Made by a program: the position numbers and the translations under genes. Below, piece after piece: positions 23,683-34,500 of a stretch of 64,000 bases of DNA (positions are counted from its first letter, which is position 1; every line of letters begins with the position of its first letter). The notes under the pieces were generated by a model that saw nothing but the letters and a program-made list of their open reading frames with translations, made no database searches and was not told the DNA's origin. The stretch comes from Rhyacophila brunnea (lineage: Eukaryota; Arthropoda; Insecta; Trichoptera; Rhyacophilidae), in contig JAGYXB010001008.1 of the NCBI GenBank assembly GCA_022495005.1, forward strand, positions 124,001-188,000, given 5' to 3'.

Positions 23683-24062
23683 CGAGGGCTTAGTGTCAAA
23701 CAACACTATCTACAAAAGTGCAACTTTACAGGAGAGCCAAAATTCGTTATTTTAGATTCTTGTAACTTAACAAGGGAAATGTTTATTTAAAACCTAATGT
23801 TAATATTTTATAATTTATTGTGTATTGTACATTTATCTTGTTTATGATGATGTTAAAATTTATAGGGATAGTTTTAAAAAAATATGAAAACAAGGGTAAT
23901 TTATGTAGTTAGCGTTAAACTTTACTGACGATTTAATAAGAAATTAGAAGAGATTGACATAACGTTGTTTGACTATCATGTAGCCGTAAATGTAAAATAA
24001 CGTTATCTCAAAAAAAAAAAAACACTTTTATGTAGATAACGTTGTCTGACTTTAAGCACTCG
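23683..24062. mobile_element. TIR element with 4-bp TSD (ACTA), copy 1
   Basis: Ends CGAGGGCTTAGTGTCAAACA and, inverted, CGAGTGCTTAAAGTCAGACA; TIR about 38 bp. ACTA on both sides. About 95% identical by eye to 52711-53087. A 4-bp duplication with such TIRs would fit Sola or Chapaev-like elements (inference). Confidence 0.8.
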
Positions 24063-24229
24063 ACTATACCTAAATAATAAAGTGATTAAACACCTCAGAA
24101 ACATAGGAACCTTTCAGAAAAATATTTATAACCAACGTGCTTTCATTCAATGGATGCTGGTTTGAGTCTTGCACTGTACCTACCAAAATGTATTTCCAAT
24201 ATAAATATGTTTTTCAGATGTTTCAATTT

Positions 24230-24420
24230 ATCCATATTCAATAACGAATGTATGTCATGTATAAACTACAAGTTAATTTCGTCGTAATTAAATAGGATGT
24301 CTGTAGCTTAATCGGTAAATCACTTCAGGGGTCGTATTTTTTTCAAAAAAAAGATTTGTTTGTTCTGGTGGGTAATAATATATCTGAGGTGTTTTCAAAG
24401 TACCTGTGTGCAAAACATAT
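24230..24420 (+). mobile_element. tRNA-headed element fragment, family A
   Basis: TGTCTGTAGCTTAATCGGTAAA (A-box part) and the family tail ATATATCTGAGGTGTTTTCA; the B box is mostly lost. Confidence 0.55.
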
Positions 24421-24765
24421 TTCATTTTAATTTTGTAAATTTGTGAGTAAATTGTGAGTAAAATTGGTATGCAGTTTTTAATAAGTACATACTTACAAAA
24501 TGATTGTTAATGTTAAATCATATACCTACCCAAAATTTATGATCCAGAAAATATTCCAATAACTACTATCCTTGTCACTGAGCATTGTAACGAGGACATA
24601 AGCTAGCGAAAACCGATATTTTCACGGATCCTCGTGTATGTAACAATATCACTGATCTATCTATAGTCTTGGAGCATGATACAGAATAATCTGGATTAAC
24701 TTGAGCAATAAATACCATCGTAGTTGCTAATTTATCTCGACTTACTACTTGACCATATTTTAAAT

Positions 24766-25760
24766 CAGGGGGGGGAGCAAACTTTTTAGATGGAGGGCCA
24801 AATTTAAGAATTCAAAATGAGCGGCGGGCCGCAAGTTAAATACCATTTTAAGATATTATACACTATTTATTATCACGAAAAATAAACATTTCAACAAAAA
24901 TTAATGGGCAAAATGAAACTATTATACATTTTTTTAAATTCAGGTGTTAATTTTGTAGTTTATATTCTCAAAACTGCTTGTAAATGGGCATCGGAGATAT
25001 TTGATCGTAAAGAATTTTTATTGAGGTTCATGATCGAAAATGTTTGTTCACATAATATATAGGTTGATCCAAAAAATAACGAACATATTTCTTTCATCGA
25101 ACACGAATCTTTAAGTTGGTCGAATTTGTCTGAATTAAGGGCATTGTAAAATTTGGAGATTTCTTCACGACGATGCAATTCTCTTAAATCAGTGTCACAC
25201 TGCAGATCAATAATCTCAAGTTGTAGCTCTGTCGGTACACTATTAATATCTATTGAAAATGGATCGCGTACTATTGCTAAACTTGTCTCATTTTTTCGGA
25301 AGTCACCAAATCTTTGTGAAAAATCGTCATTCAGAGCTTTAATAATTTTACCATATTCTTCAAATTTATATTATGGTATATTCAGCAACTTCAGAGTTGG
25401 AAAGTGGTCCACGTTGTTATTCGATATTTGTTGAAGGAATACCTTGAGTTTTAATTGAAATCTTTCAAACTTTTTACCATATCATGGTCATATATTTTTT
25501 TACCTTGCAACGCGGAGTTAAAAGTATTTAAATGTGTCACGATGTTCAACGTAGAAAATAGTGGTCACATAGTGTGAGACGAGACGCAAGGAAGACGTAC
25601 TGAGATAATACATTTACGAAACAACAAATTCTTCAAATTTTAATCTATTGTCAATATTTTTTTTAAAAAAATATAAAAAAGTTATTCGTAATCAGAACTA
25701 CAATTAATGATGGCGGGCCGCAAAAAAATACCTGGCGGGACGCAGTTTGCCCCCCCCCTG
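24766..25760 (-). mobile_element. hAT transposon remnant with transposase 3' part, TSD TTTTAAAT
   Basis: CAGGGGGGG...AGCAAACTTTTTAG on the left and CAGTTTGCCCCCCCCCTG on the right, with TTTTAAAT on both sides (24758-24765, 25761-25768). The interior codes for the C-terminal half of a hAT transposase on the minus strand, so this is an internally deleted copy. Confidence 0.9.
24960..25370 (-). pseudogene. hAT transposase C-terminal (dimerisation) fragment
   Basis: Open on the minus strand from about 25370 (KFEEYGKIIKALNDDFSQRF) to the stop at 24960. RDPFSIDI, LQLEIIDLQCD, SLFFGSTYILCEQTFSIMN and SDAHLQAVLRI match the C-terminal region of GTF2IRD2/EPM2AIP1-type hAT transposases. The N-terminal zinc finger and most of the catalytic core are missing. 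The intact frame suggests a young deletion copy; domestication is not supported because the piece is inside its own TIRs. Confidence 0.82.
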
Positions 25761-25879
25761 TTTTAAATGGTTTCACTCTGGACAACTGCCCTTTTCGGTT
25801 GATTTACTACCTAATTTATTATGACGTATTCTTAAACTTAAAAATAATAATTGCATATCTTAGGGACATACGTGCCTAA

Positions 25880-26496
25880 TAGGGAATCCAATCCCGAGCC
25901 AAAATTCTGATCCCGGGATTTCGGGATTACAATTTGACAATCCCGGGATCCCGGGACTGGTCCCGGGATTGGGATTTTTTCCATTGTTAATATAAAATTT
26001 TTATATTTACAAATAACATTGATAAAATCGGTCAAAAATAAATCTAGTATAATTTATACTATTTAAGACATTTATTGTTTATATTGTATACGTTAAATCT
26101 TGGAAATACACAAGTTTAATGGAGTAAATAATATTGTAATATAAATAATAATGTGAATTTAATATGAGATTGCTATTTCTGATGGTAAAGACATAATGAA
26201 TAGATCAGCGAGATTTAAAATAGTAAAGCAAATAATCATGGCGTACTTATGGCCTTTCCGCTTCATAAATCTAATTAGTCAGCCAAATATGAAACTGCCG
26301 TAAAACGTATGATATCATGGTGGAATTACTTTGTTAAAAGTGCGAAACATTGTTTTTTTACCAATCTTTCTCATTTTTAATAATCTATGTGAAAAAATAA
26401 AATGAATCGGCAACCTACACATCAAACTTCATTCAAACTCAATTTATTTCTAATGGGTTTATTTATTTCTACGGGATCCCGGGATTGGATTCCCTA
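25880..26496. mobile_element. hAT-like MITE (TIR TAGGGAATCC), TSD GTGCCTAA
   Basis: TAGGGAATCCAATCCCG on the left, CGGGATTGGATTCCCTA on the right, and GTGCCTAA exactly on both sides. The left terminus is rich in repeated TCCCGGGAT units, likely subterminal transposase sites. Confidence 0.88.
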
Positions 26497-26544
26497 GTGC
26501 CTAAGTATGGTTTCTAGTGTTCAGTAGTGTAATTAGTAATATAA

Positions 26545-26625
26545 GTGAAATAATCAAAAACATCCAGGCTTTGATAAAATCACATAAACATATTGTGACC
26601 TCACCTGTGAGCCCCCGGATGAAAG
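26545..26625 (-). mobile_element. SINE C tail fragment
   Basis: AACATCCAGGCTTTGATAAA and CACATAAACATATTGTGACC match the tail of 490-600; the tRNA-like head is absent or unrecognisable. Confidence 0.5.
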
Positions 26626-27195
26626 GTCAGCGATGGCCGCCTGGTTCTGCATCGCGCTCTTAGGGTTTAATGGGAATATATATTATATATATTCTATATG
26701 CCTTTATGGATACCTCGCATTTAATATCGAGATTTCTTTAAGGACTTTGGCACACAACTCTACTTGATGCTAATTCAAAGGAAATTTGTACCGGCTGAGA
26801 AAAACGCATTGTGTGTTGCTAATTTGAATTCGGTCAGGGCCTATGAAACCACAAAATTCTTTCTAGCGCAAGGCGGTGGTGATTCTGATGAATATTTCGC
26901 CGTATTCATTAGGAACTGAGAACTGCGATTTATAGCCGCGTTCTACCCCTGGAATAATAAATGTCGTATACGACTGATATTCTTAGCATATACATATCCA
27001 GACTTATATGACTGCAATCACATGATCTGAAAAGCATAAATCATTGTTACAATTTATGTCATTTTACTTTGATTCTTTTTATTACATCAATATAGAAATT
27101 AATAAAAAGCACATCTCTTCCAGCCTCGTCTGCCATGGTCCCCGGAAGGTAGCTGATGTCCACGTAGGAAAATAGGCAACATAATATTTTAATAT
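26626..27195. other. No gene seen
   Basis: CTGGTTCTGCATCGCGCTCT at about 26641 recurs at 4027, so a small repeat is present. A plus-strand stretch near 26735-26900 (TTTGGCACACAACTC..) could be an eroded TE but no domain is clear. Confidence 0.4.
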
Positions 27196-27690
27196 TTGAG
27201 ACTTTCACGGTTGTTTTTTATCGTAATAAATGTTTGAGTTTCCACCGCGTGTACTTCTTCCTCTTTTCTCGGCGTTTCGGGCTCGTTGCAGATGGCATTA
27301 TCACGAGATATGTGTTATGATGAAGTTTATTGTAGGTGTATGAATGCAAATGTCCCTCTAAGAATGCCAAAAGGATTCCGATTAGCTAAGAAAATATTAA
27401 TAGGGATGATGGATAAAACATCTTAGCTTCCGGCTTTGCCAGCTAAATCCAATTTTCGATCCGGTAACTCTGGTTATAACGATTAACACATTATTCTGAG
27501 CAACGTTTGCTCTTAGCTAATCGGATTCCTTTTTGGTATTCTTAGAGCGACGTTTGCATTCATACACCTACTACACTACACTTCATGAGAACACATATCT
27601 CTGTAACGAGCCCGAAACGTCGAGGAAAGAAAGAAGAAGTACACGCGGTGGAAACCAAAAAGTATATTACGATAGGCAACATAATAATTA
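27196..27690. repeat. Long foldback element, arms ~180 bp
   Basis: Left arm (about 27216-27400) and right arm (about 27500-27680) are inverted copies: TTTCCACCGCGTGTACTTCT, GCGTTTCGGGCTCGTT and GAATGCAAATGTCCCTCTAA each recur inverted with few mismatches. The loop is about 100 bp. A one-arm fragment is at 22130-22215. Confidence 0.82.
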
Positions 27691-28040
27691 GTATTTCGAA
27701 AACATATTACCTCGATAGCTTTGTAAATATATCCAGCAGTGACAAGATAAGCCAAAGCAATTTTATTTGGACTCAGTTATTGGAGTGCCAGCAAAGCTTT
27801 TAGTGATAAAATGCCATAGTAATTAATAGATTTACAGTACGGTGTAAATTAAAGCGATAAGTAGAGCTTATAAAGCCGACAGAAGATAAAGGCATGGTTT
27901 ACATTAAGAGATAAGAAGAGGCGACAAAACAGTGAAGTAACTGTAATTTTGTAACCCCCCTCATCAGCGGCGTACTAAACATTTTTTTTTTATTTATAAA
28001 ACATTTATATACATTTTTAATTCACATAGTTAACTTTCAA

Positions 28041-28075
28041 CAGTGACGTCCCTAGGCAAAGTGCCGCCTTTAAAC
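28041..28075 (+). mobile_element. hAT-type MITE, left-end fragment
   Basis: CAGTGACGTCCCTAGGCAAA and GTGCCGCC match the family's left end; the homology then stops, so it is a truncated copy. Confidence 0.6.
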
Positions 28076-28169
28076 AGACTTAGAATGTTGGGTTGGGTTA
28101 CCTATTTTATTAATTATTTTAGGCTTCAACGGACAAATACACAAAATAATTTTAAATTTATATAATATA

Positions 28170-30016
28170 CTAGCTGACCCGGCAAACGTTGTTCTGCCAT
28201 ATAAATTATTTCTAGTGAATATTTTGGTTGTTAAATAAAAAATAACGAATGTATCGTAAGTGTGTGGGGATGGGATATATGACAGAAAGAGGAATAGAGC
28301 GCTGTTGACGATGACCGCCGATAAAAACAAAAAAACATCAACCATTCATTTTCTCAATCCAAAATGAGTAATGATGTTCATAATGAATGAATTACCTGTG
28401 ACAGGATCTCGTCGTTTAATGTTTATGCAATATCCGTCTTGTCCCTTCCAGAAAATTAGCGGATATTGGAGAGCGTCGTATGAAAGGTGTGTGTCAGCGA
28501 TGAACTCCAGATTATTGTTTCTTCTTCGAATCACGATTTCTCGCGTCGACGTGCGGTCGCCAACCATGATTCCAGCAATGTCGTCAACAACAGGCACATT
28601 GAATCGAGGCATGTGCTCTCCAGCTGGTGTTTTATCAGGATTGCTGACAATAGCGTGATTGTCACTTTGCAATTCGTGCATGTGTGCTTTGAAGAATTTC
28701 AATAATTCATTGTGCTCATTCAACAGGGCGTCCAGTTCGCCGACGATGCGCCTGGCATTAGGCAAATTGAGGCTATTGTAGCCGCAACGTGCATCCACAT
28801 GATTGATGTCCTCACCGCCCATGAAGTAGATTTCTAAAAAATTATGTGGTTCGCTTGGCATTGGCAGCAATGAGCCTACTTTGTGGTATACTTGGCCTTT
28901 GATTTTTAACGTAGAATGGAATTGTTGACCATTTTCCGCAGTATTGTGAACTATTTCTGTTGCTCCGAACAAAGTCTTTTGGAAGCATGAATTGAATGTG
29001 CGAATGGACTTCAGGAACAGGTTTGAATCTGGAACCGTGCCGATGAGCAAACCGTTCAATGATTCTGGTGGTATCTCAATTTCTGGTAGTTGAACTTTTC
29101 CTGATGCGCAACACATCCCGGCTGACTCATGTTTGAATTTGAGCGCATGACAATGGGGACATTCTTTGTCCATAGCACCAATCAGTACTTTCGGATGAGC
29201 GGAATATTCAATATCTGGCTCGTACTCGAATGCGAGACGAAGGAACGAAGCGGATGTAAACGTTCGATGTACTTGTTGGCGTTGTTGGTCATTTGCTCTG
29301 CGTGTGTTAACTACAAACCGGTGCGCTTGGCTCCGTTCCAATTGTCGTTGTTGATTTCGTTCAGCTTGTGCCTCTTGTGATTGGGATGCACGCAATTGCG
29401 ACATGCTTACACGCACATTTTTGTTATCTTGTTGGATTTGTTCGTCTGTTCTTTCTGCTCTACTATTTCGCATGTTTGTTGCTTTATTCGTTCGACGGCC
29501 AAAATGGCCCCCCTTGCGTCTTGATGGCATTGTGCACTGTAATACACGCACATAAAAATAGATAAATTGAAATAAATCATACAAAATTTTGCACGCACTG
29601 CGTTGTGATATGCCGAATGAAATGTCAAAATGACGCGACGCTTTTCTTGAATTCTTCTCGGACGTAGCGCCATCTGTCATTCAACAACATAAATAATTTC
29701 GTTCTGTTTGAAATACGAACGACGGTTAAATGTGATCATACAAAAATAATAAAATCGCGATTTAAAAATGGGAGGGTGGGGGTAGGAAAGTGAAAATTTG
29801 GGGTTATAGGTATTTTTTGATGCAAAATAATAAAAAAAATACAAAAAGAAATTTCTGGATAGAGATACCCTAATCACCTAGCGGTATGAAATATACTTGT
29901 TGATCTATTCTCATACCTAAAAAATATACATAAAAAAATTCATAAAAATCGGTCGAGCCATTTCGGAGGAGTTCGACCACAAACATCGTGACACGAGATT
30001 TTTATATATATAGAGA
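28170..30016 (-). mobile_element. Helitron, internally deleted, exact ends
   Basis: On the minus strand it starts TCTCTATATATATAAAAATC at 30016, preceded by A, and ends GCCGGGTCAGCTAG at 28170, followed by T. That is the Helitron rule: 5' TC, 3' CTRR, insertion between A and T, with no target duplication. The interior codes for only the N-terminal part of the Rep/helicase protein, and the sequence then runs straight into the 3' end, so it could only be moved by a complete Helitron elsewhere. Confidence 0.85.
28346..29530 (-). pseudogene. Truncated Helitron Rep/helicase ORF (N-terminal region)
   Basis: Uninterrupted ORF (up to 29680 if the first ATG is used); the Met at 29530, starting MPSRRKGGHFGRR, is the likelier start because the basic N-terminus follows at once. 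ECPHCHALKFKHESAGMCC is the zinc-binding motif of the Helitron N-terminal domain, and LSYDALQYPLIFWKGQDGY and RRDPVTG match the 'HPLYDPLQYPLLFP' area. Ends at a stop shortly after, before the Rep HUH motif and the whole helicase. Full proteins of this type exceed 1200 residues. It cannot be functional alone. Confidence 0.85.
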
Positions 30017-30113
30017 TACAATGTGATACACATCACCTACGAAACCTACTCTGATACAAGCTTATGTTAGAGCGCGTCGAGAAGAAATAATTTATTCAAT
30101 GTCTTTATTTTCT

Positions 30114-30518
30114 TGTCCGGAAACTTGTACGTATGCAGTTCGCATATACACTTCAACGTGAAATGTTGTTTTGGAAATATATGGCCGTAAGTATATTAAA
30201 GACCGTCTAGCTTCTTTGGGTCGTATAGTACTGACATAAAATGCATGTCTAAATAAAACACGGTTCTTGTCGGTTTACTTTACACTTTACAGGAAGCCAG
30301 CAGATTTTTTTGTTGTTGAAAATAACCGATTTACTGGATTATATTTTGTTAGATTAGGTTTTGTTAGGTTTTCATTCTTGAATTTATGAACTTTGCCAAA
30401 ATCAGATATGAAAAATGAATTAATGTGCATTTTGAATCTAATAAAATTGAAGACCGTATAGTATACAGTCATCTCTTTCTGATAAAAAGCTCACTGTGCC
30501 ACGGTGAAATGTTTTACG
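30114..30518 (-). repeat. Dispersed repeat R5, copy 1
   Basis: CCGGAAACTTGTACGTATGC, GAAGCCAGCAGATTTTT, AGTATACAGTCATCTCTTTC and CACGGTGAAATGTTTTACG are the same landmarks, inverted, as in the two later copies. Confidence 0.75.
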
Positions 30519-30976
30519 AACAATTTACATGCACCCCTTTATTTTCAGAGATATAATTATAACTTTCAATAATCCTGGCGTTCGCAGAATATAAATTTAT
30601 ATGCACTTATCAATTACCTGCGTGATCGTAACCATGACCTATTCTGGGTCAGAACTGTTTCCTCGAGTCAAACCTATAAAGCACCATTAGCGAGGGGTGT
30701 ACGACTAGTCAATCCGCTCCCTAAAGACATAGACATTTTCAACGATATGCTCTGCATTTTGTTTTTAAAAATTTATTTTACTGTAATAAATTCTTCTCTC
30801 TTATGGGGGGGGGGGGTAATATTTGTTATAATGTAAATCTCATGTTGTGAACATCCTGAATTTTGATTTGTTATGTCCACAATGTTTGTTCTCTTAAATA
30901 ATTACCTATATCAATTATCAATGTTATTGATTCATTTACGTATGTGTCAAAATAGTGGCTAAAGGAAGCAGGTGAA
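30519..30976 (+). promoter_or_regulatory. 5' flank of the ACE-like gene
   Basis: AT-rich with a G11 run at about 30805 and a TATAAA at 30675, 300 bp before the ATG. No initiator or DPE could be assigned; a non-coding 5' exon further upstream is possible. Confidence 0.25.
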
Positions 30977-31530
30977 ATGTATTGTGCCAATCCAGAAAAG
31001 TGTATACATGTTAAAATTCACAATAAAGTGAATAATAAATTTAGTGCCGGATTTAAAACTTCGTTAATATTCGTATTAATTTGTTGGGTGTTGACGACAG
31101 TAGCCGAACAGGAAAATGAAATACTATTGCCGCCAAAATCACACGTCAAAATGGACACCGGAAACGACGCCATTGCGGCGTGTCAGCGTGAGGATTACAA
31201 ACAAATACAAGATATATTTGAGCATTCACCTCAAAATGGCAAACGTGAAGACGCGTGTCGGAGTGAATTATACAATTGGCTTGAAGACATCAATAAACAC
31301 GTTTTGAAATATAATGTATTAACAGCCGACTTCGCGTGGGAAGTGTCTGTAAATCCGTCGAACCCTAAGTTGGCGGGAAGGGGAGCTTTCATAGACAAGG
31401 ATAGATCAAAATGGCGTACTGGTGTCTGCAACAAGATGGCTGATATTGATTTGTCTTTGGCTAATTATGGCCAAAGGAGGGAATTTTATCTGCTTTGCAG
31501 GGGAGCTACGCAAACCAGTAAGGAATCCGA
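30977..31530 (+). CDS. ACE-like gene exon 1 (start, signal/anchor, N-terminal helices)
   Basis: Encodes residues 1-184 plus two bases. Donor GTAAGT at 31531. Contains the hydrophobic segment 29-43 and the start of the M2 fold (FAWEVSVNP resembles the ACE helix near WNYNTN). The in-frame stop upstream at 30953-30955 makes the ATG at 30977 the only start in this exon, unless an upstream exon exists. Confidence 0.82.
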
Positions 31531-34500
31531 GTAAGTTTTATATAATTATAGCATATATGTACCTACTTAACCTACCTATTATTTTAATATAATAATTATA
31601 TATTATGACGTAACAGGCATTGTCGATTAGTTATCTTTCATAGCATATCTTTCGTCATAGACCAAAATACCTATGAAGTAGTTAAGTATTTCTAGGTAGG
31701 TATTATGGCACGTTAAAGAAGCATTTGATATAAAGCCAGCGAGGTGGAGTCATCAGATGAAAGAAATAACTGAAAGAATCTTTAATACCTGTGGGTTTCC
31801 GATGTGTTTCAAAGTAGTCCCTATCCATATTTGTGAGGGAAATGATGAAGCAGAAGACTATGCCTAAAATCATTTTTACCACGTTTTTATTAGCTCGTAT
31901 TCTTGTTTGTCCGGTACAGATGTTTTCTTGCTTGTCCAAGATTTGTATTGGACGATTGAAGATTTTTAACTAACTTCCCGGGTAGCTAGACATTTCAAAC
32001 TTTTAGAATATATCAGAACACGACGACAATGCGTTCTTTTAAGGCGAAGTCTTGTAGGTATATATGTTTGTATATGGTACATATATACCTACATTGTATC
32101 TAATGTAGGTATATATGTTTCGGAAAAAATCGTTAAAAGTAATATTTACTACTTACTATTATTGGTTGCTAAGGGGTCTAAAATGACATTTCAGTATTCT
32201 ATAATATTTATTCAGTATTTCCATACAATAAAAAGTTTTTATTAATTACATAGAATTGTCAAGTTTATTATGATTCAACAGAAAAATTAAAAACGTGGTG
32301 TATAAAAAGTCCTTTTTATCTTGTAATTATTATAATTTTTAAATTGTGGTGTTTATACTTTTTTATAAGATATCCAGCGCATCTATTCTATACACAAGAC
32401 TGCTTTCGGCCACTACAACAGCTATCTAGCGTAGAAAAGTATCAAAATATTAGCACTTATTGTAACAATTACAATACGTTAGTTGTAATTGTTACAATAA
32501 GTGCTATATTTTAACAGCACCTCTCTTGGCTATGATACATTTCAGAGCGAGATAATCAGTTTTGACTGTTTAGACAGCTAACTTAGTGTAATTGTCACAA
32601 TAGGTGCTAATATTTCGATACTTTCCTATCCTAGATAGCTGCCGTAGCGGGTCGAAAGCAGTCTTGTGTATATAACACATGGCCTCATAATTTATAGGTT
32701 ACCTACGGATGTAAAATAGTCAATAATAACGCATTTGATAAGCATTTCATGTATGACTAAACTATAATTAGATAGCACTGATAGGAGTCTCGTAGCATAA
32801 TTATCGGTTAATGCACATATTGGCGCGACACCAATGGTTATACGTACCTATTATATTTCAAATATGATTCTTTCTAGTGTGATATCTGAGGTGTTTTCAA
32901 GTTCAAATTTAAGTATGTATGTTCAATAATTTTATCATGACTTCTTCGTTGCAGGATGCTAAGTTCAATTCTTGGAGAAATGCAGACTATTTACACCTCA
33001 TCAAAAATCTGTATCCCAACTTTGAACACAACTTTCCAAGAGAGCAATCCGACAGACAGCCATGAAAAATATATAATAAACTATCTTAAAAATAAAGAAT
33101 CGGACTTACAACACCGAAAAGAGAATATTGCAGAAATTAACTCTATTATATTGAAAGCTACATCCAAAGAAGAGGCCGAAAACCGTAAGAAATTCGATAT
33201 AGACGTCATTTTAAATACGCTCATTGACAATAATGAAGAAGACGCCATTCTACCAAAAACTTTCGCAGATAAAATGGCCGACCATACATCTGAAACAGTA
33301 ACAGGCGATTATGATAAATTTTCAATGCCGAATCACTCTAAAGGTGATGACTATTTTAATAACTTACGTATTTCTGATGAGGCAATAAAAGTTGCTGTCA
33401 AAATGACAGCTGAAAGCGGTGTTTCTGAAACGGATATGGATTTTATTTGCCTTTCCGGTGAACCGGATCTGGAAAGATTAATGGCGCGAAGTAGACAGGA
33501 AGCCGTTTTGAAATGGACTTGGCTGGTTTGGCGGGAAAAAGTTGGACCACCTATGAAAGAAGTGTTTGCGGAAATGGTTGAAGTGAAGAATGCAGCCGCT
33601 AAGCGATCAGGTTTGTAAAATATAATTTACTTATCAGGAAACTCAGAAATAATGGGAACTGAAATACCAAACGGGTAAAGAGTAGCAGGCAACCGATTTC
33701 AAGTAAGGATGAATCCGGGATTAACTTAAATACCTGTCAAGAATACGTCATACGTCGAATACTGACAACTGCTCTCGGTTTATGCATTGACGCTCATTTT
33801 ATATTGGTCACACTATTTCACGTGCATAATGCGTGTTTCATTTTCGTAGGACTAAAAATGTAGTGTATTGAATGCCTATCGGAACAATATTTATTTTCTG
33901 TTATGTGTTACTGATTATGATCAATTACAGCGCTCGAAATGAAAAATTGTATGAACCGGAGCGCACGATAGTTTTCCGAATATCATCATCATCCTGAATC
34001 TATCCACTGCTGGATGAAGGCCTCTCCAAGCTTATTCCACTTCTCTCGGTCCTGTGCGTTGCGTTGCCACGTACTTCCGCATAACTTTATCATTCCATCG
34101 ATCCAGCAGCCTCTAGGTCTACCTTGCGGACGTTTTGTACCTCTTGGATACTATTGGATGACTAAATTTGTCGAACAATTGTCTCTATTTCGAGCTCTGT
34201 GTCCAGCCCATTTCCATTTGAGGCTTTTAATGAACTCTATCACATCGCAATGAAAATACTAACATATTTATATAATTTTATAAAAATAAGTGTTAATAAG
34301 TTTGTTATATGGCCTACCTAACTCAGGCGGCCAAATTAATTGTTCCACGAGACATAGCGCTGCTCTGGTGCGCTCCGGTGCATTTTGAACCCTCTATCAT
34401 ACCTACTAATAATAAATTCTTAATTTTCAACCTTCAACGTCATGTTGTCGATGAACAAAAAATGATTAATAATCTGTTTTGATATCATTTTGACTGATTT

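Noticed and set aside
28371..29380. Plus-strand ORFs over the Helitron
   Set aside because: Shadows of the minus-strand Helitron ORF.
30675..30680. TATAAA as the ACE promoter
   Set aside because: About 300 bp from the ATG in AT-rich DNA, with no supporting initiator; chance occurrence is likely.
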